Part shown: piece by piece, positions 31,168 to 40,026 of the stretch | Position numbering within the stretch: the first letter of the stretch is position 1 | Layout: the number at the start of each line of letters is the position of its first letter | Source: Neorhizobium galegae bv. orientalis str. HAMBI 540 | GTDB taxonomy: Bacteria; Pseudomonadota; Alphaproteobacteria; Rhizobiales; Rhizobiaceae | Reading direction: 5' to 3' | Assembly: GCF_000731315.1 (NCBI RefSeq) | Contig: NZ_HG938353.1 | Coordinates: forward strand, 4,530,001 to 4,594,000 | Length of the DNA: 64,000 nt | Position numbers and translations under genes: made by a program | Notes under the pieces: generated by a model | The model's input: only the letters and a program-made list of their open reading frames with translations | What the model was told of the DNA's origin: nothing | Database searches by the model: none

Positions 31168-32154
31168 ATGCTGCGTTTCGGAATCCTGTCCACTGCCAGG
31201 ATCGGTCATGAACAGGTGGTGCCGGCGATCCAGGATGCGGAGAACTGCGTCGTTACCGCCTTTGCCAGCCGCGATCTCGCCAAGGCGCGGGCGCTCGCCG
31301 ACCGTTTCGGCGCCCCGCATGCCTTCGGTTCCTACGAAGAGATGCTGGCCTCCGACGTCATCGACGCCGTTTATATTCCGCTGCCTTCCAGCCAGCATGT
31401 CGAATGGTCGATCAAGGCCGCCGAAGCCGGCAAGCATGTGCTGTCCGAAAAGCCGATCGCGATCAAGGCGAGCGAGATCGAGGACCTGATCAAGGTGCGC
31501 GACCGCACCGGCAAGCTGATCTGCGAAGCGTTCATGGTTACTTACGCACCGGTCTGGCTGAAGGTGCGCGAACTGCTGAGCCAAAAGGCGATCGGCGAAC
31601 TGAAGCATGTCCAGGGATCGTTCAGCTATTTCAACCGCGATCCGTCCAACATGCGCAATATCCCGGAACTCGGCGGCGGAGCCCTGCCGGATATCGGCGT
31701 CTACCCAACGATCACCACACGTTTCGTGACCGGCCAGGAACCGCAGCGGATACAGGCGCGGGTGGAACGCGATCCCGGTTTCGGCACGGATATCTATTCC
31801 AGCGTCAAGGCGGATTTCGGTTCGTTCGAAATGACCTTCTATATCGCCACCCAGATGGCCGCCCGCCAGCTGATGGTCTTCCACGGCACCGAGGGCTACA
31901 TCGAGGTCAAGTCGCCGTTCAATGCCGGCCGCTGGGGGGCCGAGGAAGTCGAGCTCACCAATCAAAACCACGCGGTGTCGCAGATATTCCGCTTCCCGGA
32001 CAGCCGGCAATACAAGCGCCAGGCGGAGGCCTTCGCGAAGGCAACCAAGGGCGAGCCGGTCGAAGTCGTGACGCTCGAGAATTCGCTGAAGAACCAGAAG
32101 TTCATCGATGCCATCTACCGTGCCGGCGGCCACGACGGCTGGGAAAAGGTCTAG
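31168..32154 (+). CDS. Gfo/Idh/MocA family oxidoreductase, 328 aa
   Basis: The N-terminal Rossmann domain begins [16 protein letters not shown] (residues 2-17), with the family EKP motif in [10 protein letters not shown] near residue 95. The C-terminal substrate domain contains [17 protein letters not shown] residues. Such enzymes oxidise or reduce sugars and inositols with NAD(P). The start at 31168 follows AGGGAGG. Its stop overlaps the stop of the convergent GtrA gene within a shared CTAG. Confidence 0.92.
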   Translation: MLRFGILSTARIGHEQVVPAIQDAENCVVTAFASRDLAKARALADRFGAPHAFGSYEEMLASDVIDAVYIPLPSSQHVEWSIKAAEAGKHVLSEKPIAIKASEIEDLIKVRDRTGKLICEAFMVTYAPVWLKVRELLSQKAIGELKHVQGSFSYFNRDPSNMRNIPELGGGALPDIGVYPTITTRFVTGQEPQRIQARVERDPGFGTDIYSSVKADFGSFEMTFYIATQMAARQLMVFHGTEGYIEVKSPFNAGRWGAEEVELTNQNHAVSQIFRFPDSRQYKRQAEAFAKATKGEPVEVVTLENSLKNQKFIDAIYRAGGHDGWEKV

Positions 32155-32516
32155 TTCCGCCAGCGGCGGATGCGGTACAGCCCGAAGCCGCCGAAGATGA
32201 GCGCGCAGGCCCAGGCGAAGCCGAAATGCACGAGCGGCTGCACATGCGGCGCGCGTGACGCCAGCGCTACGAAAATCCCGTAGTTCAGCACAAGGCCGAT
32301 CGTGACGAGCGGCCAGAAACCTGGCTGGCGCACGTGATCCGAAGCCGCGGGCATTATTCTGTGCAGGGCCAGTGCGGCAACGAGGCCGCCGCTCAGCGAC
32401 ATTAGGCGGTCTACAAGCGTGCCGGCCTCGGTCTCGGTGGCCAGGATCTTTAGCAGCAGCGCATCGACGATGATCAGCAGCGCGAGGAGAATGGCAAACC
32501 GGGCGCGGCTGGTCAT
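32151..32516 (-). CDS. GtrA-like membrane protein, 121 aa
   Basis: A four-helix membrane protein with GtrA/DPMS features: first helix [16 protein letters not shown], a loop with LHRIMP, then a third helix [14 protein letters not shown] and a last helix ending FGLYRIRRW. GtrA proteins are thought to help flip polyprenyl-phosphate-linked sugars. I chose the ATG at 32516, seven bases after the upstream gene's stop. It is the last gene of a four-gene minus-strand operon with a GT2 enzyme. Confidence 0.78.
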   Translation of the reverse strand: MTSRARFAILLALLIIVDALLLKILATETEAGTLVDRLMSLSGGLVAALALHRIMPAASDHVRQPGFWPLVTIGLVLNYGIFVALASRAPHVQPLVHFGFAWACALIFGGFGLYRIRRWRN

Positions 32517-32523
32517 CGCGCGG

Positions 32524-32886
32524 TCAGCCGTTGATCGCCAGCAGGCCGGCAAAGATCAGCACGGTCCCAAGCGCATATCGAAACGTCAGCGGTTCGCCGA
32601 AGAAAAGCTGCGCCAGCAGCGGCACGAAGCAGAACGTCAGCCCCATGAACGAATAGGCGAGCGTCAGCGGTACGGACTTGAGCACGTAAATCCAGACGAT
32701 CGTGCCGAAACCGTAAAGCGCCAATGCTGCGATCAGCACCGGGTTGGCGGCGAGCGCCGCGAGCCCGCGCAACGAAAAGTCACCGGCGGTGGAGCTGGTC
32801 ATCTTGAAGAGAACCTGCCCCATAGCGATCAGCAGCGGCGTTCCGAGAAGCCCGAGCCAGGTGATGGGGGAAAGCGAGGCGAACAT
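32524..32886 (-). CDS. SMR/EamA-type small membrane protein (ArnE/ArnF-like), 120 aa
   Basis: Four hydrophobic helices in the small multidrug resistance / EamA half-unit layout: PLLIAMGQVLFKMTSS with a Gln/Lys-containing TM1, YGFGTIVWIYVLKSVPLTLAYSF in TM2-3, and GTVLIFAGLLAI at the end. The VLKSVPLTLAYSF block is shared with undecaprenyl-phosphate-aminoarabinose flippases. With a GT2 and GtrA gene in one operon, a lipid-linked sugar flippase is more likely than drug efflux; this is inference. Confidence 0.82.
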   Translation of the reverse strand: MFASLSPITWLGLLGTPLLIAMGQVLFKMTSSTAGDFSLRGLAALAANPVLIAALALYGFGTIVWIYVLKSVPLTLAYSFMGLTFCFVPLLAQLFFGEPLTFRYALGTVLIFAGLLAING

Positions 32887-32895
32887 CGAATATCC

Positions 32896-33594
32896 TCAGC
32901 CCGGCCGGTCTTCGCTGTAAAAGATATCGCGGCCGATATCTTCGCAGACATAGACCTCCGGCACCGGATGGGCCGCACGCAGGAAGGAATGCGTGTAGGC
33001 GAAGAAGTTGAAATGCGGATTGAACGTGTAGCGGGATTCCCGTTCGCGGGGCACGACGATGATCAGCCGCTTTCTGGCGATCCGCCTGAGTTCCGCAATC
33101 GCTTCCCTGTATTCCAGCACATGCTCGATCACATGGGTGCAGACTACGGTATCGAACTCGCCATCGGCAAACGGCAGATCCTCGATCTTGGCGGCGACGT
33201 ATTCGACACCTTCGATCGCGGCCGCATCCTCGACGACGAAATCGACGCCGACCAGACGCGTGAGTTCGGGATGGGCGGCGCGGATATAGGTGAGCAGCGC
33301 ACCGGTGCCGCAGCCGACGTCGCAGACGCTGGTTCCGACGATCATGGAATTGATACGCCGGATGCAGGCCGCCGAATTGTCCGTACCTTCATGGACGCGC
33401 GGATGGTTGCGGTAGAGGTCCGCATATTCCTCAGCCGTCAGGAACGGCGCCCGTTCGCGGAAGCTGGCGAGATGGCTGATATGGTCGCCCCAGACGCGTT
33501 TGGCGAGCCACAGGAACATCGACGAATCCCTGAGGATCGGCGGCAGCAGATCCTCGATGACAAAGCGGATGCGGTTTGTGGTTTCCCGGTTCAT
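32896..33594 (-). CDS. class I SAM-dependent methyltransferase, 232 aa
   Basis: A Rossmann-like methyltransferase of the Methyltransf_11 type. Motif I is VCDVGCGTGALLTYI, then the acidic motif LVGVDFVVED, and FDTVVCTHVIEHVLEYREA as the post-motif signature. It overlaps the GT2 gene by ATGA (33591-33594), implying coupled translation. No signal peptide. Substrate unknown; methylation of the sugar or lipid made by the operon is a reasonable guess. Confidence 0.9.
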   Translation of the reverse strand: MNRETTNRIRFVIEDLLPPILRDSSMFLWLAKRVWGDHISHLASFRERAPFLTAEEYADLYRNHPRVHEGTDNSAACIRRINSMIVGTSVCDVGCGTGALLTYIRAAHPELTRLVGVDFVVEDAAAIEGVEYVAAKIEDLPFADGEFDTVVCTHVIEHVLEYREAIAELRRIARKRLIIVVPRERESRYTFNPHFNFFAYTHSFLRAAHPVPEVYVCEDIGRDIFYSEDRPG

Positions 33595-34598
33595 GCGGCT
33601 TTGGTCCTGCGCCGCTCGGGCTTGGCGGGCCGGGCCGGAACCTGCACAGGGTCGGTGGCATGGACGCTGGCCGGCAGGCTCATGTAGTGGATACGAAGCT
33701 GCTCGGCGCGGGCGCGGGAGACGGAATCGAGGATCAGCCCGGCGGTGAAAATCAGCAAGGAAACCAGCATCAGCACCAGCGAAAACACCCAGGTGGGCAT
33801 GCGCTCGACGAGGCCGGTCTGGAAATAGGCGACCAGCACCGGCGCCATGAAGATCAGGCTCGCCGCCATGAAGGCGCCGCTGATCAGGCCGAAAAAGGCA
33901 AACGGCCGCGTTTCCTTCATCAGCATGGCAAACATCCAGAGGATCTTGACGCCGTCCTTGAAGGTCGAGAGCTTGGAATGCGAGCCTTCGGGCCGCCTCC
34001 CATAATCAAGTTCGATCTCGCAGACCGGCAGCTTCAGCAGCGAGGCATGCACCGACATTTCGGTCTCAATCTCGAATCCGCCGGAGACGGCAGGAAAGCT
34101 CTTCACGAACCGGCGCGAGAAGGCTCGGTAACCGGAGAAGATATCGGTGAAGTCGGGAGCGAACATCGTCCGGTAGAGGAAGTTGAACAGCCGGTTGCCG
34201 GCCGCATGACCCTGCCGCCCCGCATCCGCATGCACTCCGCGCCGTGTGCCGACCACCATGTCGGCGCGCTCGGTCAAAAGCGTGCGGACCAGTTCCTCCG
34301 CATCCTGCGGCGTATAGGTGCCGTCCCCGTCGGCCATGATGTAGATATCTGCCTCGATGTCGGCGAACATCCGGCGCACCACATGGCCCTTGCCCTGCCG
34401 ACGCTCGCGCATGACGAGGGCGCCCGCGAGCATCGCCTGGAGTGCGGTGCCGTCCGTGGAATTGTTGTCGTAGACATAGATCCGGGCACCGGGAAGCGCC
34501 TCGCGGAAACCGCGCACCACGCCGGCAATGGTCATCGCCTCGTTATAACAGGGCAGCAGGATCGCGATGTCGAAATGGCCGGTCAGGGCGTCGGTCAT
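33591..34598 (-). CDS. family 2 glycosyltransferase, polyprenyl-phosphate sugar synthase-like, 335 aa
   Basis: The GT-A domain begins FDIAILLPCYNEAMTIAGVV, with the UDP/GDP-sugar site at YVYDNNSTDGT and the metal-binding DxD variant in IMADGDGTY. Further signatures are GRQGHAAGNRLFN and DIFSGYRAFSR, typical of dolichol-phosphate-mannose synthase-like enzymes. Two C-terminal membrane helices (around residues 228-300) anchor it. The ATG at 34598 was chosen over a GTG six codons upstream. It heads a four-gene operon and is divergent from a GT-C-like gene. Confidence 0.93.
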   Translation of the reverse strand: MTDALTGHFDIAILLPCYNEAMTIAGVVRGFREALPGARIYVYDNNSTDGTALQAMLAGALVMRERRQGKGHVVRRMFADIEADIYIMADGDGTYTPQDAEELVRTLLTERADMVVGTRRGVHADAGRQGHAAGNRLFNFLYRTMFAPDFTDIFSGYRAFSRRFVKSFPAVSGGFEIETEMSVHASLLKLPVCEIELDYGRRPEGSHSKLSTFKDGVKILWMFAMLMKETRPFAFFGLISGAFMAASLIFMAPVLVAYFQTGLVERMPTWVFSLVLMLVSLLIFTAGLILDSVSRARAEQLRIHYMSLPASVHATDPVQVPARPAKPERRRTKAA

Positions 34599-34723
34599 GT
34601 TTTTCACTCGATACACGGAAAACCGAACGCGGGAGTCTCCCGTGCCGCAGGCTTTACTATTTCTTGGGAAGGTTAAGGCTAGGTTTCCTCAACCCTCGAA
34701 ACAGGCGAAAAGTCCGCACCAAG

Positions 34724-36577
34724 ATGACGGAAAACATGGCAGACAGATCCCTATCTAGGGCGGCAGGCCAGCCCGCTGTGCCGCTACTGTCGCGGCTTCT
34801 GCCGGCGGTGGTACTTTATGCGGCCGTTGCCGCGGCGATAGCTCTCGCGTTTTTTCTCTCGGACGCCAAGGATTACGTCGGAGCCGACAATGATGACGTC
34901 ATGCGGCTCGTCGAGATCAGGGATTTTCTCGGTGGCCAGAACTGGTTCGACCTGACCCAGTACCGGCTCGGTCTTGAGGACGGCACGCTGATGCATTGGT
35001 CGCGGTTGATCGACCTGCCGATCGCGCTGCTGATCCGGCTGTCTTCGCTCTTCCTCACTCCGGGCAAGGCCGAAGCCGTCGTCGTCACGATCTGGCCTCT
35101 GCTTCTGGTGCCGCTTCTTCTCCTGCCGCTTGGTCTGGCTGCCCGCAGACTGGCCGGCGTTGCGACCATGCATATCGCGCTCGGCCTTGGGGCGCTGTTC
35201 GTCCTCGGCTGCGTCCGCTTCAAGCCCGGTTCCATCGATCATCACAACGTCCAGCTTACGATCGTCATGTGGATCGCCGCGATGCTGGTCGATCCGCAGA
35301 AGCGAGCATCGAGCTATATCGTCGCGGCCATCGCCTGCGCGCTGGCATTGGCGATCGGCGTCGAAACGACACCTTTTGTTGCTGTCGTCTGCGTGTGCGT
35401 CGCGCTTCAGTGGGTTTGGCATGGCCCGGCATTTTCCCGGCCGGCCCGTTTCTTCGGCCTGTCGCTGGCGCTGTCCGTCTCGGCGGCCTTTTTCCTGACG
35501 ATCCCGCCGCGCGCCTATGCGGTCGTCACCTGCGATAACTTTTCGCTCGGCTTCAATGCCCTTTCCGCACTGGGAGGAGCTGCGCTCTTTCTCCTCGCAA
35601 GCCTGCCGAAACAGCGCAGTCGGCCTTTCCGTGTCGCCTTGGCCGGCGTTACCGGCGGGGTGCTGCTGCTGACGGCCCGCATCATCGCGCCGCAATGCCT
35701 CGGCGATCCGCTCGGCACGCTCGATCCGCTATTGGTCGAGCTATGGCTGAACGGCGTCACGGAAGCACGCTCGGTCTTCGCCGAAGCCCAGACCGAGCCG
35801 GAAATGGTCGGTGGATTCTACGCCGTCGGGCTCTTTGCGATCGTCGTCTGCCTTGTCCGCAGCCTGAAGCGCGAGGAGACGGAACTCCATCTCGTGCTGC
35901 TGGCGCTGATCGGGGCGTCATGGGGGATCGCGCTGCTGCAGGTGCGGGGCGCTTTCTTTTCCAACATGCTGGCCATCCTACCGTTGTCGCTGCTGATCAC
36001 CGATCTGCGGCGCGCCTCCGCGGCCGATCCCGAGAACCCCAGCACCGCCTTTGCCTATATCAGCGCCGTGCTGATGTCGGTGCCGATTGTCTGGGCCTTG
36101 GGCGGCCTCCTTGCGGTCAATGGCTGGAAACAAGCGGCCGACATGCGGGCGCTCTCCGGGGCCGGCATTTCCGGCGGCGAAGTCGGCGAGTGCGGTGATC
36201 CGGCGGACATGGCCGCATTGAACACCTTGCCCACGGGCGTCATCGCCGCGCCCTCCAACAGCGGCGCGGATATTCTACGCTGGACCCCTCACAGGGCCCT
36301 GTCGGCACCTTATCATCGTAACCAGAAAGGCATGCTGACCGAACTCTACATAGGTCTCGCCCAGCCAGGCGAAGCAAAGGCCTTTCTGAGAGGTGCCGGC
36401 GTGACGGCGCTCGCCTTCTGCAAGACCGACCCGCAAACGGATGGCCTGATCAGGCGCAAGCCGGACGGACTCTATGCCAGCCTCGCCCGCGGCCAGGTGC
36501 CCGATTATCTCCAGCCGTTTGGACAACCGAGCAAAAGTGGCTTTCGCCTCTACAAGGTGCTGCCGGACAAGAATTGA
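34724..36577 (+). CDS. GT-C-like polytopic membrane protein, 617 aa
   Basis: About ten or more hydrophobic segments. After TM1 there is a conserved acidic loop GADNDDVMRLVEIRDFLGG (DNDD at residues 55-58), WFDLTQYRL, and HWSRLIDLP (91-99). Later comes FKPGSIDHHNVQ. An acidic first external loop followed by WFD and an aromatic/Arg motif is the layout of GT-C glycosyltransferases (STT3, PMT, ArnT). A soluble C-terminal part of about 110 aa follows the last helix. The start may instead be the ATG at 34736. It diverges from the GT2 operon. Confidence 0.72.
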   Translation: MTENMADRSLSRAAGQPAVPLLSRLLPAVVLYAAVAAAIALAFFLSDAKDYVGADNDDVMRLVEIRDFLGGQNWFDLTQYRLGLEDGTLMHWSRLIDLPIALLIRLSSLFLTPGKAEAVVVTIWPLLLVPLLLLPLGLAARRLAGVATMHIALGLGALFVLGCVRFKPGSIDHHNVQLTIVMWIAAMLVDPQKRASSYIVAAIACALALAIGVETTPFVAVVCVCVALQWVWHGPAFSRPARFFGLSLALSVSAAFFLTIPPRAYAVVTCDNFSLGFNALSALGGAALFLLASLPKQRSRPFRVALAGVTGGVLLLTARIIAPQCLGDPLGTLDPLLVELWLNGVTEARSVFAEAQTEPEMVGGFYAVGLFAIVVCLVRSLKREETELHLVLLALIGASWGIALLQVRGAFFSNMLAILPLSLLITDLRRASAADPENPSTAFAYISAVLMSVPIVWALGGLLAVNGWKQAADMRALSGAGISGGEVGECGDPADMAALNTLPTGVIAAPSNSGADILRWTPHRALSAPYHRNQKGMLTELYIGLAQPGEAKAFLRGAGVTALAFCKTDPQTDGLIRRKPDGLYASLARGQVPDYLQPFGQPSKSGFRLYKVLPDKN

Positions 36578-36596
36578 TTGCGAGGATGAAATGCCC

Positions 36597-36827
36597 TCAC
36601 GCCACGCGGCGGGTCTGCAGCGCGAAAAGACCGGTGAGGAACGCGATCAGTCCCGCATTGTAGCCGAGAATGGCGATCAGAAGATTGAAATAGGACGCCG
36701 GGCCGGGCGAAATGGCGGTCGCAAGCGCGAATGTCGCGGTGATCATGACAGCGATTAAAGCGATCGAGAATGCGGACCGCATCATGCCGACGCAGATGCC
36801 TATCGATGCAGCGGTCAGGAAAAGCAC
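36597..36827 (-). CDS. small membrane protein, 76 aa, GTG start
   Basis: Two to three hydrophobic stretches (LFLTAASIGICVGMM, IALIAVMITATFALATAI, LLIAILGYNAGLIAFLTGLF) in only 76 residues. It starts at a GTG with AGGAGA seven bases upstream. It lies downstream of the GT-C-like gene, convergent with it by 19 bp. I recognise no family. Small rhizobial membrane repressors of exopolysaccharide synthesis have similar size, but no motif supports that here. Confidence 0.6.
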   Translation of the reverse strand: MLFLTAASIGICVGMMRSAFSIALIAVMITATFALATAISPGPASYFNLLIAILGYNAGLIAFLTGLFALQTRRVA

Positions 36828-36863
36828 TCGGATATCTCCTCATCTGCCTCAAGGGAACGAGCG

Positions 36864-36882
36864 TATTAGCAACGTGCTAATA
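36864..36882. promoter_or_regulatory. inverted repeat TATTAGCA-acg-TGCTAATA
   Basis: A perfect 8-bp inverted repeat with a 3-nt centre lies about 37 bp upstream of the small membrane protein start. The AT-rich, operator-like composition and lack of a T run favour a protein-binding site over a terminator. Confidence 0.5.
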
Positions 36883-36964
36883 AATGCTTTCGTTCCAATG
36901 CGTGGCGGGCGTTAGGGCCCGCGACGACTTTGATACGATCTGATTCGGTGCGGTTAAGCCATGT

Positions 36965-37237
36965 TCAGTGGCTCTGGCATTCGCCAGAAGCGTCGCGATC
37001 CACAAGATATGGCGCCAGCGAGCGTGGCAGTTCTCCTCGCCAGATGAGCCGGACATGGTAGCCCGAGACCGGGCAGGTGAGGGCGACGACCTCGCCTTCG
37101 AATTCGGCCGTTTCGCCTGTCGGCTTGCGGATGATGCCGTCACCGGAGACGGTATCGAACGCAATGCCGATCTCGCCGAGCACGGACATGGCCTGCCGCC
37201 TGTCCTCGAAGCGGAGCAGCAAAGGTTTAGGCTGCAT
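36965..37237 (-). CDS. hypothetical protein next to spike gene, 90 aa
   Basis: A soluble small protein beginning MQPKPLLLRFEDRRQAM, rich in beta-type sequence (GEIGIAFDTVSGDGIIRK, EGEVVALTCPVSGYHVRLIW). The ATG at 37237 was preferred to a GTG two codons earlier. It follows the GTA-type spike base gene by 18 bp on the same strand, so the two are probably co-transcribed. I do not recognise the family. Its coupling to a spike gene suggests a phage or GTA accessory role. Confidence 0.65.
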   Translation of the reverse strand: MQPKPLLLRFEDRRQAMSVLGEIGIAFDTVSGDGIIRKPTGETAEFEGEVVALTCPVSGYHVRLIWRGELPRSLAPYLVDRDASGECQSH

Positions 37238-37255
37238 CGCCACCCGCCATTTCCC

Positions 37256-37519
37256 TCAGACGAGGCCGGCGATTGCCACCGCCGTCGTGCCGGTGGCAAA
37301 CACGCGGGTCACCCGCAACGGGAGCAGGCCGCCGGCCGGTACGTTCGAAAGTGTGAGCACTTCGCCCGACAGCATGCGTACGGACAGGTGACCGCCGGTG
37401 CCCACATAAAGAGCGCGCGTCGCCTCCGGCAGATCTGCACTGTCGCTGGGCGTGATCGCAAAGCCGGAGGAAGCGGGGCCGGAAAGCGAGGCTTGGGTAT
37501 TGGCGAAACGGTCGGGCAT
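37256..37519 (-). CDS. spike base protein, RCAP_rcc01079 (GTA) family, 87 aa
   Basis: The protein matches the small spike-base family named after Rhodobacter capsulatus rcc01079. It starts MPDRFANTQASLSGPASSGF, has the ITPSDSADLPEATRALYVGT block, and ends VRVTRVFATGT-like into a short hydrophobic tail. In R. capsulatus this gene makes head spikes of the gene transfer agent and lies outside the main GTA cluster. Here too it is isolated, with no capsid, portal or tail genes in the window. AAGGAG precedes the start. Confidence 0.85.
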   Translation of the reverse strand: MPDRFANTQASLSGPASSGFAITPSDSADLPEATRALYVGTGGHLSVRMLSGEVLTLSNVPAGGLLPLRVTRVFATGTTAVAIAGLV

Positions 37520-37821
37520 GGACGAAATCTCCTTGAATATCGCTGTCCGTCATTGTCGCTCTCCTCTCTCCCACGGGGAAAATGCGAGGCTTAAAAAAAC
37601 GCTGTACCGCAGGCTTCCGGCCTTTCCGCAGAAGAAAATGTGGCTTCTTCGGCAGAAGAAAAGATGCAACGCCAAATACTTGGGCACGAACCGTCCGCGG
37701 GGCCGGCCCTTGTTGCATCATCGAAAGAGCCATTCGAAACGTTCTTTTTGAGGGCACATCATCCCCGTTTCCGCCGCCTGGAACTGGTGAAATCGCCGCG
37801 CTCTTCCTTTAGAAGAGAAGG
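37520..37821. other. intergenic region between spike gene and xseA
   Basis: About 300 bp between divergent genes, presumably with both promoters. The only structure seen is a direct repeat GCAGAAGAAAA at 37628-37638 and 37652-37662 (24 bp apart). Open frames here lack ribosome sites and family signals. Confidence 0.5.
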
Positions 37822-39429
37822 ATGACCAGTTTGCTCGACAACGATTCGCCCACGAACCTCACCGAATTTTCGGTGTCGGAACTGTCCGGCTCGATCAAGC
37901 GCACGGTGGAAAATGCGTTCGACCACGTGCGGGTACGTGGCGAGATTTCCGGTTATCGCGGCCAGCACTCCTCGGGCCACGCCTATTTCTCGCTGAAGGA
38001 CGATCGCGCCCGGATCGATGCGGTGATCTGGAAGGGCACCTTCCCGCGCATCAAATTCCGCCCGGAAGAGGGCATGGAAGTGATCGCCACGGGCAAGATC
38101 ACCACTTTCCCCGGTTCTTCGAAATACCAGATCGTCATCGAGAACCTGGAGCCGGCGGGTGCCGGCGCGCTGATGGCGCTGCTCGAGGAACGTCGGCGCC
38201 GGCTCGGCGGCGAAGGACTTTTCGACCAGGCCCGCAAGCGGCCTCTGCCCTTCCTGCCGCGGGTCATCGGCGTCGTGACCTCGCCGACCGGCGCCGTCAT
38301 CCGTGATATCCTGCATCGTATCTCCGACCGTTTTCCGGTGCATGTCATCGTCTGGCCCGTCAAGGTGCAAGGCGAAGGATCGGGCGACGAGGTGGCGGCC
38401 GCAATCCGCGGCTTCAATGCGATGGCGCCTGGCGGCCCAATCAGGCGGCCGGACGTGCTGATCGTCGCCCGCGGCGGCGGCAGTCTCGAAGATCTCTGGA
38501 GTTTCAACGACGAGGCCGTTGTGCGTGCCGCGGCGGACAGCGAGATCCCGCTGATCTCGGCGGTCGGCCATGAGACCGACTGGACGCTGATCGACCACGC
38601 CGCCGATATCCGCGCACCGACGCCGACCGGTGCCGCCGAAATGGCCGTGCCGGTCAAGGCGGACCTCGAAGCGCAGGTCGCCAATCTCACAGCTCGCCTT
38701 CGCAGCGCCACCAGCCGCCAGATGGACCAGAGCCGCCAATCGGTTCGTGCGCTGGTTCGCGCGCTTCCCTCGCTCGACCAGTTGCTGGCCTTGCCGCGCC
38801 GGCGCTTCGACGAAGCGGCGGCCGGTCTCGGGCGTGGACTGGAACGCACCACGGTGGTCAAGCGCCGCAGTTTTGAACGAGCCTCTTCGGGGCTGCGGCT
38901 GGAACTGCTGACCAACCGCCTTGCCCAGCAGCGGCAGTTGCTGGCCGACCGGCTGACGCGCGGCGACCGCTGCCTGGAACTGCAAGTGCTGAAGGAGAAC
39001 AACCGTGTTGCCAAAGCCGGCGCATCGCTTTCGGCGCTCCCGGCAAGGCTGCTCGGCCAGCTGCAGCGCGAGCGCCAGCATCTCGCATCGATGGCCCGCC
39101 ACGCGGATACGGCGATCTCGCACACGCTGATGCGCAGCCGTGCGGCGATCACAGCGCAGGATCGCGTGCTGCAATCGCTCTCCTACAAGAACGTGCTGAA
39201 GCGCGGCTTTGCCGTGGTGCGCGGCGAGGACGACCGGCCGCTGACACGCGCTGCCGGCATTGGTCAGGGGCAGGCGATCTCCGTGGAATTTGCCGACGGC
39301 CGCATTGCAGCGGTGACCGGCGAGGGCGGCGAACTGGCCGATCCTCCCGTTGCGGCGCCTGAGCCCAAGAAGCGGCCGGCGAAACCGGAGCCGCCCGGAG
39401 ACGCGCCAAAACAGGGCACGCTCTTCTGA
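37822..39429 (+). CDS. xseA: exodeoxyribonuclease VII large subunit, 535 aa
   Basis: The catalytic subunit of the ssDNA exonuclease used in repair. It has an N-terminal OB fold ([27 protein letters not shown]), then the catalytic domain ([56 protein letters not shown]). A coiled-coil region of repeated Arg/Leu segments follows, and a C-terminal tail ([13 protein letters not shown]). A TTG three codons inside (37831) is an alternative start, because GAAGG lies very close to the ATG. Its stop overlaps the next gene by one base. The small subunit xseB is not nearby. Confidence 0.96.
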   Translation: MTSLLDNDSPTNLTEFSVSELSGSIKRTVENAFDHVRVRGEISGYRGQHSSGHAYFSLKDDRARIDAVIWKGTFPRIKFRPEEGMEVIATGKITTFPGSSKYQIVIENLEPAGAGALMALLEERRRRLGGEGLFDQARKRPLPFLPRVIGVVTSPTGAVIRDILHRISDRFPVHVIVWPVKVQGEGSGDEVAAAIRGFNAMAPGGPIRRPDVLIVARGGGSLEDLWSFNDEAVVRAAADSEIPLISAVGHETDWTLIDHAADIRAPTPTGAAEMAVPVKADLEAQVANLTARLRSATSRQMDQSRQSVRALVRALPSLDQLLALPRRRFDEAAAGLGRGLERTTVVKRRSFERASSGLRLELLTNRLAQQRQLLADRLTRGDRCLELQVLKENNRVAKAGASLSALPARLLGQLQRERQHLASMARHADTAISHTLMRSRAAITAQDRVLQSLSYKNVLKRGFAVVRGEDDRPLTRAAGIGQGQAISVEFADGRIAAVTGEGGELADPPVAAPEPKKRPAKPEPPGDAPKQGTLF

Positions 39430-40022
39430 TGCATGTGCTCCTGGTGCTTGCCCATCCGCTGCCGGAAAGCTTTGCGCATTCGGTTGCCCGCGTGGCACGC
39501 GAGACGCTGGAGGCGAATGGCCATACGGTGGACCTGGTCGATCTCTATTCGGAGAGTTTTGATCCGCGGCTGACGGAACACGAACGGCGCGCTTACTTCG
39601 ATGTGCCCTACGACACATCGGAGGTGGCGGATCTCGTGGCGCGGCTGCAGAAGGCCGAGGCGCTGATATTCGTCTTCCCGCAATGGTGGTTCAACCTGCC
39701 GGCGGTGCTTAAGGGTTTCTTCGACCGAGTCTTTGCGCCAGGTGTCGCCTTCCGCCACGACAAGGCGGGCGGAAGGATCGTGCCCTTGCTCACCAACATC
39801 CGCCATTTCTGTGCCTTCACGACCACAGGTTCGCCCTGGTGGGTCGTGAAGTTCTATATGGGCGACCCCGTGCGTCGTCAGCTCAGGCGCGGTATCGCGA
39901 TCTTCTGCAACAGAAAAGTCGATTTCCGCATGCTGGCGCTGCACGACATGGACCGGGCCGCCGATGAGAAGCGCAGGCGGCACCTGGAGCGCGTGAAAGC
40001 TGCGCTCCAGATGTTAGGTTGA
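39429..40022 (+). CDS. NAD(P)H-dependent oxidoreductase (flavodoxin-like, NQO/MdaB type), 197 aa
   Basis: Flavodoxin-fold quinone reductase family. The N-terminal FMN-phosphate region reads VLLVLAHPLPESFAHSV and the isoalloxazine loop FVFPQWWFNLPAVLKGFFDR. The last part carries a TTTGSPWW block. It starts at an ATG that overlaps the xseA stop (TGATG), so translation is probably coupled. Predicted role: two-electron reduction of quinones or similar electrophiles using NAD(P)H. Confidence 0.9.
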   Translation: MHVLLVLAHPLPESFAHSVARVARETLEANGHTVDLVDLYSESFDPRLTEHERRAYFDVPYDTSEVADLVARLQKAEALIFVFPQWWFNLPAVLKGFFDRVFAPGVAFRHDKAGGRIVPLLTNIRHFCAFTTTGSPWWVVKFYMGDPVRRQLRRGIAIFCNRKVDFRMLALHDMDRAADEKRRRHLERVKAALQMLG

Positions 40023-40026
40023 GGAT

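Noticed and set aside
36597..37519. Prophage
   Set aside because: Only a spike base gene and a small neighbour are phage-like; no integrase, capsid, portal, tail or lysis genes occur.
37628..37662. Direct repeat GCAGAAGAAAA between the spike gene and xseA
   Set aside because: Two short copies only, with no phasing or palindromic structure; not strong enough for an operator call.
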